DNA of 64,000 bases from Bordetella bronchialis (GTDB lineage Bacteria > Pseudomonadota > Gammaproteobacteria > Burkholderiales > Burkholderiaceae_B), in assembly GCF_001676705.1 (NCBI RefSeq), contig NZ_CP016170.1, positions 496,001-560,000 of the forward strand, in the 5' to 3' direction. The position numbers and the translations under genes are program-made. The stretch's first letter is position 1. Each line of letters begins with the position of its first letter. Under the pieces are notes generated by a model that had not been told where the DNA came from, did not search any database, and worked only from the letters and a program-made list of their open reading frames with translations. This document shows positions 43,125-51,119 of the stretch, piece after piece.

Positions 43125-43721
43125 ATGAAAATCCTTCTCGTCGGCGCCACGGGTTTCCTGGGCAGCGCCATCGTCCGGGAACTCGAACATGACCACGAGC
43201 TCGTCCTGGCCGGCCGGTCCAGCAAAAGCCATCGCGTCGATATCCGCGATGAAAACAGCGTCCGGGATCTGTTCGATCGCGTTGGCGATGTGGACGCCAT
43301 CGTATCGGCAACCGGCGGCGTGCATTTCGGCCCACTGGTGGAGATGACGGCGGAGCAGTTCAATACCGGGCTGCAGGACAAGCTGCTGGGCCAGATCCGG
43401 CTGGCGCTGGTCGGGCAGCACCACCTGCGCCCGGGCGGTTCCATCACCCTGACGACAGGGATCCTGAGCGATGCCGTCATACGCGATGGCGTCAATGCCA
43501 CGGCCGTCAATGCGGGCCTGGAAGGCTTCGTGCGCGCCGCGGCATTCGAGCTGCGGGACGCGCGCATCAACGCCGTCAGCCCGAACCTGTTGACGGAGGC
43601 CAAGGAGGCCTACGGCGGCAGCTTCCCGGGTTTCGAACCCGTGCCGGGCAGCCGCGCCGCCCTGGCATTCCGGCGCAGTATCGAGGGCGTGGAGACCGGC
43701 CAGATCTACCGGGTCTGGTGA
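43125..43721 (+). CDS. Short-chain dehydrogenase, short form
   Basis: The 198-residue protein starts MKILLVGATGFLGSAIVREL and contains VSATGGVHFGPL and NATAVNAGLEGFVRA, typical of small atypical SDRs that bind NAD(P). The serine-tyrosine-lysine triad is not clear: TTGILSD has Thr/Ser near the active site and the YxxxK motif is replaced by NATAVNAGLEG. Activity is thus uncertain. Its end overlaps the end of the convergent LysR gene by 16 bases. Confidence 0.8.
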   Translation: MKILLVGATGFLGSAIVRELEHDHELVLAGRSSKSHRVDIRDENSVRDLFDRVGDVDAIVSATGGVHFGPLVEMTAEQFNTGLQDKLLGQIRLALVGQHHLRPGGSITLTTGILSDAVIRDGVNATAVNAGLEGFVRAAAFELRDARINAVSPNLLTEAKEAYGGSFPGFEPVPGSRAALAFRRSIEGVETGQIYRVW

Positions 43722-44608
43722 CCGCCTTTTCCGGTCAGGTGCTCGACGAACAACTTGGCGGCGGTCGGTAGCGCCTGGAAGTCGCGCACGCAGATCTGCA
43801 GTTCGCGCCGCGCCCAGGGCTCTTCGATGCGCAGGATGCCGATATTGAAGATCCGGGCATAGAGCGTGGCGATGTCCACGGGCAGCACGCCCAGGCCCAG
43901 TCCGGCATCCACCATGAAGCACAGCGTGTCGAAACCCGTAACCTGCACCTTGACCCGCAGGGGCCGTTCGAGCCGGTCGGCGGCATTGGCCACGATCTGG
44001 TTGATGGCGCTACCGGTATGCAGGCCGACGAAGTCGTAGGCCAGGGCGTCGGCGAAGCGGAAGTCCTGCCTGTCCAGCAGGGGATGGCCGGCCGGCGCGA
44101 TGAGCGCCAGCGTGTCGCGACGATAGGGCAGGACTTCCAGCTCCCGGCCCGGCGGCATGCCGGAGAAAATGCCCACGTCCGCCGCGTTCTCGTGCACAGC
44201 CTTCAGGATGGCGGGAGAAATTTTCTCTTCCAGCTGCAGCTGGATGTTGGGGTAGGCCGAGGCAAAGGACTGGATATCGCCCGGCAGGAATTGCGTCAGG
44301 GCCGAGATATTGGCGAACACGCGGATAAAGCCCCGCGCGCCGCTGGCGTACTCCCGCATGGAGACGGCGATATCGTCCAGCTCGCGCAGCGCGCGTCGCG
44401 CCATGGCGGCCAGGGCCATGCCGGCGTTGGTGGGCTGTATGCCCTTGTTGGTGCGCACCAGCAACTGTGTCTTGAGCTGCTCTTCCAGTTCGCTCATGCG
44501 CTTGCTTACCGCCGCGGCGGCGATGTGCTCGCGCTCGGCGGCGGCGGCGATCGTTTTTTCCTCGATCACGCCGATGAACAGCCGCAGGGAAGTCGGATCC
44601 GGATGCAT
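43706..44608 (-). CDS. LysR-family transcriptional regulator
   Basis: The 300-residue regulator begins MHPDPTSLRLFIGVIEEKTI, with the HTH AAAEREHIAAAAVSKRMSEL and the effector domain (GFIRVFANISALTQFLPGDI, DVGIFSGMPPGRELEVLPY). It is divergent from the HMG-CoA-lyase gene (151 bases between) and likely controls it. An in-frame region upstream to 45094 is antisense to that gene and is not coding. Confidence 0.92.
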   Translation of the reverse strand: MHPDPTSLRLFIGVIEEKTIAAAAEREHIAAAAVSKRMSELEEQLKTQLLVRTNKGIQPTNAGMALAAMARRALRELDDIAVSMREYASGARGFIRVFANISALTQFLPGDIQSFASAYPNIQLQLEEKISPAILKAVHENAADVGIFSGMPPGRELEVLPYRRDTLALIAPAGHPLLDRQDFRFADALAYDFVGLHTGSAINQIVANAADRLERPLRVKVQVTGFDTLCFMVDAGLGLGVLPVDIATLYARIFNIGILRIEEPWARRELQICVRDFQALPTAAKLFVEHLTGKGGHQTR

Positions 44609-44758
44609 GCGCCGCAGTATACGGCCCGGGCGGCTACCGTCGCCAGGGGCGATGCCGCGCTCCGCCTTGCCATCGCGCGGCACGATGGCGCCATCATGAA
44701 TCGTCGATTCCGTGCGCCCGTGGCCATTGCTAGACTGCGGCTTCGGAGGATCAGGACC

Positions 44759-45694
44759 ATGAGCGAGAACCAGGGCGCCAAGCCACGGCTGTATATCCAG
44801 GAAGTCGCGCCGCGCGACGGCTTCCAGAACGAGAGTCAGTTCGTCGAAACCCAGGACAAGATACGCTTCATCGATGCGCTGTCCGCGTGCGGCTATGCCA
44901 AGATCGAAGCGACGTCCTTCACGTCGCCCAAGGCGATACCGGCACTGCGCGACGCCGAAATCGTCATGCATGAAATCGCCCGCCGGCCTGGCGTGGTCTA
45001 CACCGCGCTGGTGCCCAATGTGCGCGGCGCCGAGCGCGCCGTCTCGTGCAAGGTCGACGAAATCAACCTGGTGATGTCGGTCAGCGAGACGCACAACCGC
45101 TCCAACCTGCGCATGTCGCGCGACCAGTCATTCGCGCAGCTTTCCGACGTCATCGACGCCGTGCGCGGCAGCCAGGTCGCCATCAATGTGTCCTTGTCGA
45201 CCGTGTTCGGCTGCCCGATGGAAGGGGACATCGACCCGTACGAAGTGTTCGAGCTGATGGACCGCTTCGCCCAGCGCGGCGTGGACGGCATCACGCTGTG
45301 CGACACCACGGGCATGGCCTATCCCAGCCAGGTGGAAGCGATCGCGCGCCGCGCCAAATCCCTGTTCCCCCAGCTGGAACTGACGCTGCATTTCCACAAT
45401 ACCCGCGGCATGGCCCTGGCCAACACCATGGCGGCGCTGGCCGCCGGCGTGGACCGCTTCGACGCCTCGCTGGGCGGCATCGGCGGCTGCCCTTACGCTC
45501 CCGGCGCCAGCGGCAACGCCTGCACGGAAGAGCTGGTGCATATGCTGCAGCTGGACGGTTATGACACCGGCGTCGATCTGGAAGGCATCCTGGCCGTGGG
45601 CCGGACCTTGCCGGCACTGATCGGCCACGATGTTCCCAGCCAGATCCTGAAGGCCGGCACGCGGGACCGCCGCCATCCCGCGCCTTGCCAGTAG
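44759..45694 (+). CDS. mvaB: Hydroxymethylglutaryl-CoA lyase
   Basis: HMG-CoA lyase splits HMG-CoA or a related 3-hydroxy-3-methylacyl-CoA into acetoacetate or pyruvate and an acyl-CoA; it ends leucine breakdown. The 311-residue protein has the start EVAPRDGFQNE, the metal-ligand HFHNTRG, and the catalytic GGCPYAPGASGN signature with the active cysteine. ATG 44759 follows AGGAT. It forms a divergent pair with a LysR gene and is not in a leucine cluster, so other CoA esters are also possible substrates. Confidence 0.92.
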   Translation: MSENQGAKPRLYIQEVAPRDGFQNESQFVETQDKIRFIDALSACGYAKIEATSFTSPKAIPALRDAEIVMHEIARRPGVVYTALVPNVRGAERAVSCKVDEINLVMSVSETHNRSNLRMSRDQSFAQLSDVIDAVRGSQVAINVSLSTVFGCPMEGDIDPYEVFELMDRFAQRGVDGITLCDTTGMAYPSQVEAIARRAKSLFPQLELTLHFHNTRGMALANTMAALAAGVDRFDASLGGIGGCPYAPGASGNACTEELVHMLQLDGYDTGVDLEGILAVGRTLPALIGHDVPSQILKAGTRDRRHPAPCQ

Positions 45695-45846
45695 CGGGAC
45701 CCGCGCGGGGATTTGCGATTAAGATGCACGGGCCCCCGCGCGGTGCATGGTTCGGACCGGGCAATCCACGATCCATCGTCGATCCCCGCCCCGGGTACCG
45801 GATGCGGGCATGCCGCCGGCCTTACCTGTGAGCAGTGTCGTCCACC

Positions 45847-46470
45847 ATGAAATTCCATTATTCGCCTGGTTCCTGTGCGCTGGCCGTCCATATCGCCCTG
45901 GAGGAGGCCGGCGCGCAATACGACGCGCAGCGCGTGCATTTCGACCGGCAGGAACAGCGTTCGCCGGAGTACCTGCGGCTCAATCCGCTGGGCCGGGTGC
46001 CGGTGCTGGAGACCCCGGATGGCGTGCTGACCGAAGTGCTCGCCATCCTGGCCTATGTGGCCGCGGCCTATCCGCGGGCGGCCCTGGCGCCTGCCGATGC
46101 CTTCGGCATGGCGCGCATGATGTCCTTCAATTCCTTTCTGTCGTCCAGCGTGCACGTGGCCTATGCCCACCATACGCGCGGCGCGCGGTGGTCCGACGAT
46201 CCCGCATGCCAGGCCAGCATGGCGGCGAAGGTCCCCGCCAACTATGTGGCGCTGTTCGACATGATAGAAGCCGGCAAGCTGGGCGAGCCCTGGGTCATGG
46301 GGCAGCAGTACACCGTGGCAGATCCCTATCTGTACGTCATGACGCGGTGGCTGGAAAGACTGGACATCGACGTGAATCGCTTTCCCCGCATCGCGGCGCA
46401 TCACCGGCGCATGAACGAGCGGCCCGCCGTGCAGCGGGCGCTTCGTGCCCAGGGCCTGGCCGCCGCCTAG
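45847..46470 (+). CDS. Glutathione S-transferase
   Basis: The 207-residue GST starts MKFHYSPGSCALAVHIALEE, the beta-class form, with the catalytic Ser/Cys region YSPGSCALA, cis-Pro NPLGRVPVLE, and TEVLAILAYVA. The helical domain carries QQYTVADPYLYVMTRW. The GTG at 45835 four codons upstream is less likely because the second Met gives the canonical start. It follows mvaB by 152 bases. Confidence 0.9.
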   Translation: MKFHYSPGSCALAVHIALEEAGAQYDAQRVHFDRQEQRSPEYLRLNPLGRVPVLETPDGVLTEVLAILAYVAAAYPRAALAPADAFGMARMMSFNSFLSSSVHVAYAHHTRGARWSDDPACQASMAAKVPANYVALFDMIEAGKLGEPWVMGQQYTVADPYLYVMTRWLERLDIDVNRFPRIAAHHRRMNERPAVQRALRAQGLAAA

Positions 46471-46527
46471 GACGGCCAGCGGGGCGCGCGAGCCCGTTGC
46501 GCCGGGCAGGCCGGCCGCGGCAAGCCG

Positions 46528-47322
46528 CTAATGCAGGTTGAACACCCAGCAGCGCAGGCTTTTGCGTTCGATGCGGCTGTTGACCACGCGCACCCCTAGA
46601 AAATAGGGGTGGCGGCTTTTCTTCAGCTCGCTGCGCAGTTCCGGCGTCAGCTCGATGGGATCGGGAGAACTGGCCAGTTCGCGCGCCAGATGGCGGAAGT
46701 TCAGTGCCAGGAAGCGGTCGGAGCGCCTGGCGTGGTTGAGCTCCGCGCCGTTCATCATGCGGCCGAAGACGGTGTCCCAGAAGCGCTGCAGCGCCGGCGA
46801 CGTGCTTTGTCGCGGCCGGATGGGGAACAGGCATAGCTGGTTCAATTGCGCGCGCAGGATCTCCTGCTCGATGGGCGTGGCGCTGTTTTTCAGCGCATCC
46901 GACAGCGAGGCGATCTGCGACTGCAGGCGGCGGAACTGGCGCTTGATCGTGCTGGCGTCCAGGGCCTGCGCCGTGCCTTCCGAGCGGCTGGCCCAGTAGT
47001 CCAGCAGGGTGGGGAAGCCTTCGAATTGCAGGATGGCCAGCCGGTGCCGCAGGTTGACGTCGCCGTGCGTGTCGGCCAGGCGGTCCAGCCAGAGGGCCAG
47101 CCCGCCTATGGGCAGCATCGGCGTTTCCTTTGCATTCTCCGGATCGGGAATCGTCTTGAGGAGCTCGCACAGGTCCGGATCGCTGGCCAGCCTGCGCAGT
47201 TCCGTCCAGGTGTCGAGCTGCATGGATTCGCACAAGGGTGCGATGGCGGCCATGACGGTCTTGCCGTCGTGCGCGCACGGGATGCGAAGATCCGCGAAAG
47301 GGGTATCGACGAATTCGGACAT
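46528..47322 (-). CDS. Protein with P22-antirepressor-like N-terminal domain
   Basis: The 264-residue protein has an N-terminal region (DTPFADLRIPCAHDGKTVMA, APLCESMQLDTWTELRRL, MLPIGGLALWLDRL, NLRHRLAILQFEGFPTLLDYW). Its order and spacing match the P22_AR_N domain of phage antirepressors. The next about 130 residues are helical with no named domain and include RPRQSTSPALQRFWDTVFGRM. No phage genes are nearby, so it looks like a domesticated or transferred regulator. It starts divergently from the GNAT gene. Confidence 0.6.
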   Translation of the reverse strand: MSEFVDTPFADLRIPCAHDGKTVMAAIAPLCESMQLDTWTELRRLASDPDLCELLKTIPDPENAKETPMLPIGGLALWLDRLADTHGDVNLRHRLAILQFEGFPTLLDYWASRSEGTAQALDASTIKRQFRRLQSQIASLSDALKNSATPIEQEILRAQLNQLCLFPIRPRQSTSPALQRFWDTVFGRMMNGAELNHARRSDRFLALNFRHLARELASSPDPIELTPELRSELKKSRHPYFLGVRVVNSRIERKSLRCWVFNLH

Positions 47323-47514
47323 AAAGCGCTCCCATTTTCCGGCTGCCGCTCCCTGGGGCGCGGCGGGGTGGACCTGCGCCTCGCGACTCGCCTTGTGCCT
47401 CGTCGATAATCGCGGTCAGGCATGCGCGTATCCTAGGTATCCTGGATTTTTCCTTGCTTTAGGTTTCGGCCGAAGCGTTTTGATTAACCGACTGAGATGC
47501 ACGGCAGAACGTCG

Positions 47515-47958
47515 ATGAATGCGGTCCCCGAGTTGTCTTTTCGTCCCGCCACCCCGGCGGACATCCCTGCGCTGCTCGAATTGCGCCGGCAGACCATGCT
47601 GCCGCATCTGCGGCGCGCGGGCGCGCCCAGCGACGAGGACGCCATTCTGGCGCGCGTCAATTACAGGCTGGAGGATGCGCTGCTCGTCTACGACGGCCCG
47701 GAACTGGTGGGACTGTTCAAGGTCTCGCGCGGCAGCGGCGAATGGAAACTGGTGCAGGTGCAGATCGCGCCCGGCCGGCAGGGCCAGGGGCTGGGCGGGC
47801 GGCTGGTGCGCGGCCTGCAGGCCGAAGCCGCGCGAGCCAACTGCGCCATCACGCTGGATGTATTGAAGGGAAACCCGGCGCGCCGCTTGTATGAACGCTG
47901 TGGCTTTGTGACGGTCGGCGAGAACGAACTGGAGCACATGATGCGGTGGACGCCATAG
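47515..47958 (+). CDS. GNAT-family N-acetyltransferase
   Basis: The protein of about 147 residues (MNAVPELSFRPATPADIPAL) has the acetyl-CoA binding segment VQIAPGRQGQGLGGRLVRGL with the QGQGLG motif and the C-terminal RRLYERCGFVTVGENELEHM. An ATG at 47497 six codons upstream is possible. The acceptor is unknown. A 7-base direct repeat GTATCCT lies in the promoter region (47428 and 47437). Confidence 0.85.
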   Translation: MNAVPELSFRPATPADIPALLELRRQTMLPHLRRAGAPSDEDAILARVNYRLEDALLVYDGPELVGLFKVSRGSGEWKLVQVQIAPGRQGQGLGGRLVRGLQAEAARANCAITLDVLKGNPARRLYERCGFVTVGENELEHMMRWTP

Positions 47959-48071
47959 CGCCCTGACCGAAGTGCCCGGGGGCGGCTGCGTGAAGGTCGA
48001 CGCTCCCGGATCCACCGCTTGGCGAGCCGCCGCGCGAGGCCCCATCGCGCGGGCGCCCCGCCTCGCAGGGC

Positions 48072-48635
48072 TTAATGACCGGGCACCGTCCAGAAATAAA
48101 TCATGCGGCCGTCCACCGTCAGCGTCTGGTCCGGCGCCCAATCCCCCATGTCGAAGGCATGCGAGACGATGCGGGTGCCCGGCTTGAGCTTGAGCAGCGT
48201 GGGCCGCAGTTTGAGGTTCAGCGAAGGCAACAGGTACAGGCTGATCACCGTCGCCTTGGACAAGTCCTGCTGGAAAAGGTCGCCCTGGATGAACTGGACC
48301 TTGTCGGTCACGCCTTCCTTCTTGGCGTTGGCCCGCGCTTCCTGGATGCGTACGGGGTCGATATCGACCCCGACGCCGCGCGTGCCGAAGCGCTTGGCCG
48401 CCGTGATGGGGATGCGGCCGTCGCCCGATCCCAGGTCGTACAGGACGTCGTTCGGACCGACCTTGGCCACCTGCAGCATCGCGTCGACCACCGATTGCGG
48501 CGTGGGCACGAAGATGACGTCCGGCGCGCGCGGCTTGGCCGCGGTGTCGGCGCCCTGCGCCGCGGCCGCCGTGGCGGCGCCGAGAAGGAAAAGGCCGGTC
48601 AGTGCGTGGATCCATGAATGCCGGAGTATGCGCAT
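48072..48635 (-). CDS. SAM-methyltransferase-fold protein with signal peptide, short form
   Basis: The 187-residue protein starts with a clear signal peptide (MRILRHSWIHALTGLFLLGA, cleavage near AAAAQ-G) and then a class I methyltransferase domain: VIFVPTPQSVVDAMLQVAKV, LYDLGSGDGRIPITAAKRFG, DIDPVRIQEARANAKKEGVT, KPGTRIVSHAFDMGDW. It is a paralogue of the 41969 protein without its C-terminal domain. The gene lies between the GNAT gene (convergent) and an APC permease gene on the same strand. The substrate and the reason for export are unknown. Confidence 0.85.
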   Translation of the reverse strand: MRILRHSWIHALTGLFLLGAATAAAAQGADTAAKPRAPDVIFVPTPQSVVDAMLQVAKVGPNDVLYDLGSGDGRIPITAAKRFGTRGVGVDIDPVRIQEARANAKKEGVTDKVQFIQGDLFQQDLSKATVISLYLLPSLNLKLRPTLLKLKPGTRIVSHAFDMGDWAPDQTLTVDGRMIYFWTVPGH

Positions 48636-48700
48636 GGTGTGGCTCCTGAAAGGCAAGGCAGGGTTGGGGTGCGCGGCGAACGGCCGCCGCGTCCGGGTGT

Positions 48701-50077
48701 TTACCGGGTGGCCGTCACGGGGCTTGCCGGGCCCCGCCATAGCATGACCAGCGCGCCCAGCGCCAGCACGGCCAGGCCGGCAAACGCCCCGACGCCGGTA
48801 TGGACCACGCTTGCATAAAGCAGATAGGCACTGGTGCCGCAGAACAGCAGCGGCGTGAAGGGATAGAGCGGCACGCTGAAGGGGCGGGGCCGCGCCGGCT
48901 CCCGGCGGCGCAGCACGAACAGCGCCAGGCCGGTCAGCACGAAAAACAGCCAGAACACCGGCGCCGTGTATTCGACCATGGTGGCGAAGCCGCTGCGCGT
49001 GGCCGCGCCCAGGCCGACCAGCGCCAGCGCGATCAGGCCTTGCACGATCAGCGCGTTCGTCGGAGTGTGGTGGCGGATGTCCCAGCGCCCGAGCATGCGG
49101 AACATCGGTTCGTCGCGCCCAAAGGCATAGGTGGTGCGCGCGCCGGTCAGCACGGTGGCGTTGGCCGAAGTCAGCGCCGAGATCGCGATCAGCGCGCTGA
49201 TGATGCGGGCGCCGTTCTCGCCCAGCACGGCGCGCAGCGCATCGGCCGCCACCGCGTTGGAGCCCGCCATTCCCGCCAGGCCCAGCACCTTGGCATAGGC
49301 CAGGTTGACCAGCAGATAGACCGCCGTGACCAGCGCCAGGCTCCAGAACAGCGCGCGCGGCAGATTGCGTCCGGGGCCGACGACCTCGGCGGACACGTAG
49401 GCGGCCTCGTTCCAGCCGCCGTAGGTCAGCATGACGAAGATCAGCACGAGCCCCCAGTTGGTGACGGTGGGCAGGCTGGACGGGGTGACGGCGCCGTCGG
49501 TGGGCGTGCCGCTCAGCAGCAGGCCGGCGCCGATGATGAACAGTACGCCGCCGACCTCCAGCACCGTCAGGCAGTTCTGCGTCCATTTGCCGGCACGCAG
49601 GCCGACGATGTTCAGCACCGTCAGCGCGATGACGGTCAGGGCCGCGTATAGCGCCGCGGAGTACGGCCCAAGACTGTAGATCTGGCTGGCGTAATCGCCG
49701 AAGACATAGCCCAGCAGCGCGATGGAGCCCGTGGGTATGACCGTCAGGCGCGCCCAGGCGAACAGGAAGGCGGTTCTTTCGCCGAAGGCGCGGCGCAGGT
49801 AGTGATAGTCGCCGCCGGCATCCGGGTAGGCGGTGGCCAATTCGGCGTAGCACATGGCGCCGGCCAGGGAGATCGCGCCGCCCACCAGCCATGCGATCAA
49901 TATGTGGTTCAGGCTGGCGGCGTTGGCGGCGATCAGCGCCGGCGCGCTGAAGATGCCGGCGCCGATGACGATGCCGACCACCAGGGCCATGACATCCAAT
50001 GTCGACAATAAGGGAGAGGGGCGAACGGCAGCCGCGGGGGACGTGGCGGAAGGCGGGTTGGAAGAGGCGTCGCGCAC
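48701..50077 (-). CDS. APC-family amino acid permease
   Basis: The 458-residue inner-membrane protein has twelve helices and APC landmarks VVGIVIGAGIFSAPAL in helix 1 (GAGIF motif), YAELATAYPDAGGDYHYLRR and AFLFAWARLTVIPTGSIAL. The GTG start 50077 has AGGAAG upstream. The first about 25 residues are soluble. Upstream on the same strand lies a hairpin TACCATCGC/GCGATGTGGTA (near 50134-50154). Substrate probably an amino acid or amine. Confidence 0.9.
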   Translation of the reverse strand: MRDASSNPPSATSPAAAVRPSPLLSTLDVMALVVGIVIGAGIFSAPALIAANAASLNHILIAWLVGGAISLAGAMCYAELATAYPDAGGDYHYLRRAFGERTAFLFAWARLTVIPTGSIALLGYVFGDYASQIYSLGPYSAALYAALTVIALTVLNIVGLRAGKWTQNCLTVLEVGGVLFIIGAGLLLSGTPTDGAVTPSSLPTVTNWGLVLIFVMLTYGGWNEAAYVSAEVVGPGRNLPRALFWSLALVTAVYLLVNLAYAKVLGLAGMAGSNAVAADALRAVLGENGARIISALIAISALTSANATVLTGARTTYAFGRDEPMFRMLGRWDIRHHTPTNALIVQGLIALALVGLGAATRSGFATMVEYTAPVFWLFFVLTGLALFVLRRREPARPRPFSVPLYPFTPLLFCGTSAYLLYASVVHTGVGAFAGLAVLALGALVMLWRGPASPVTATR

Positions 50078-50326
50078 AGGGAGCTTCCTTGACCGTGGGA
50101 GAGGCGGGCAAGGGCTGGATAAGACGACGCCTTACCACATCGCCAGCGATGGTAGCACCCGGACGTAATTTTTTAAGCTGCGCGTAAGAAACAAATCGTT
50201 AGTCCGGTGGGCGCCGGACGTAACCACGGGCCGATGGCGCCTTGGGCGAGCGCCCTGGCGCCATGCAGGCAGGGCGCGCACCAGCCGGCAGCGTGCGTGG
50301 CGGCCGGCTGAGATCCGCCGGGGCGT

Positions 50327-50623
50327 TCAGCCGATATCGACCAGCCGCGTATGCTCGACCACCGGCGGGACGGCGAAATACGGGCTGACCAGCTCCCGCC
50401 ACTTGGCGAAGTCTTCCGAGCCGCGGAAGTCCACCGTATGGTTTTCCAGCGTGGCCCATTCGACGAACAGGCGATAGCGGTTCGGGAATTCCACCGAACG
50501 TTGCAGCGATACCCCGTGGCAGCCCTTGGCGCGCAGGAACAGCGGCTTGGCCTTGGCCACGCCGGCCTCGAAGTCCGCGGCGGTGCCGTCCTTGATATCG
50601 ATCTGCGCAATTTCGAGAAACAT
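50327..50623 (-). CDS. Antibiotic biosynthesis monooxygenase (ABM) domain protein
   Basis: The 98-residue protein has the ABM fold (ferredoxin-like, dimeric): MFLEIAQIDIKDGTAADFEA, FLRAKGCHGVSLQRSVEFPN, YRLFVEWATLENHTVDFRGS. Such proteins act as cofactor-free monooxygenases or heme degraders, or are of unknown role. It is the last gene of the leftward ALDH-cupin-ABM group, 29 bases after the cupin stop. Confidence 0.88.
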   Translation of the reverse strand: MFLEIAQIDIKDGTAADFEAGVAKAKPLFLRAKGCHGVSLQRSVEFPNRYRLFVEWATLENHTVDFRGSEDFAKWRELVSPYFAVPPVVEHTRLVDIG

Positions 50624-50652
50624 CGTCGCTCCTGGCCGAAACGGCGGTCGTT

Positions 50653-51087
50653 TCAGCGTTTGATATGTTCCAGCGCCACCGGATTGGTGACGCCGGTTTC
50701 CGTCAGCGTGCGCGTCGCGTTGACGGACGCGTAGATCCACAGGATCTTCATGGGCTGCGTGTCGGACATATTACGGAAACGGTGGGACACATTGGGGGGT
50801 ATCCATGTCGTGTCCATGGGTTGCAGGCGGTGTTCCTCGCCGTCGATGTCGAGGATGGCGTCGCCTTCCAGCAGCATCACGCTTTCCTCGCAGTTGTGGC
50901 TATGGAAAGGAATCTTGGTGCCCGGGGCGAATTCCGTGATGCCGTTGATGAAGGCGGTGGCGCCGTCGCCCGCCGTGACCAGCGGGATGGTGCGCGCGCC
51001 GCCGCCGCGCTCGTAGGCGGTGAGCTCCGACGGGCGGAAGATGCCCGGCTTGGGGCCGCCGTTCCGCGTGGTATTGGTAGTGGTCAT
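50653..51087 (-). CDS. Cupin-domain protein
   Basis: The 144-residue protein has a single cupin with the metal-binding motifs GTKIPFHSHNCEESVMLLEG (two His, Glu) and later PPNVSHRFRN (third His), then the typical DTTWIPPNVSHRFRNMSD. Mononuclear iron, zinc or manganese is expected. It could be a dioxygenase, isomerase or metabolite binder. It lies between the aldehyde dehydrogenase and ABM genes in one operon. Confidence 0.88.
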   Translation of the reverse strand: MTTTNTTRNGGPKPGIFRPSELTAYERGGGARTIPLVTAGDGATAFINGITEFAPGTKIPFHSHNCEESVMLLEGDAILDIDGEEHRLQPMDTTWIPPNVSHRFRNMSDTQPMKILWIYASVNATRTLTETGVTNPVALEHIKR

Positions 51088-51119
51088 GCTTGGACTCCTA
51101 TGACAACCTGGCCCGCGGT

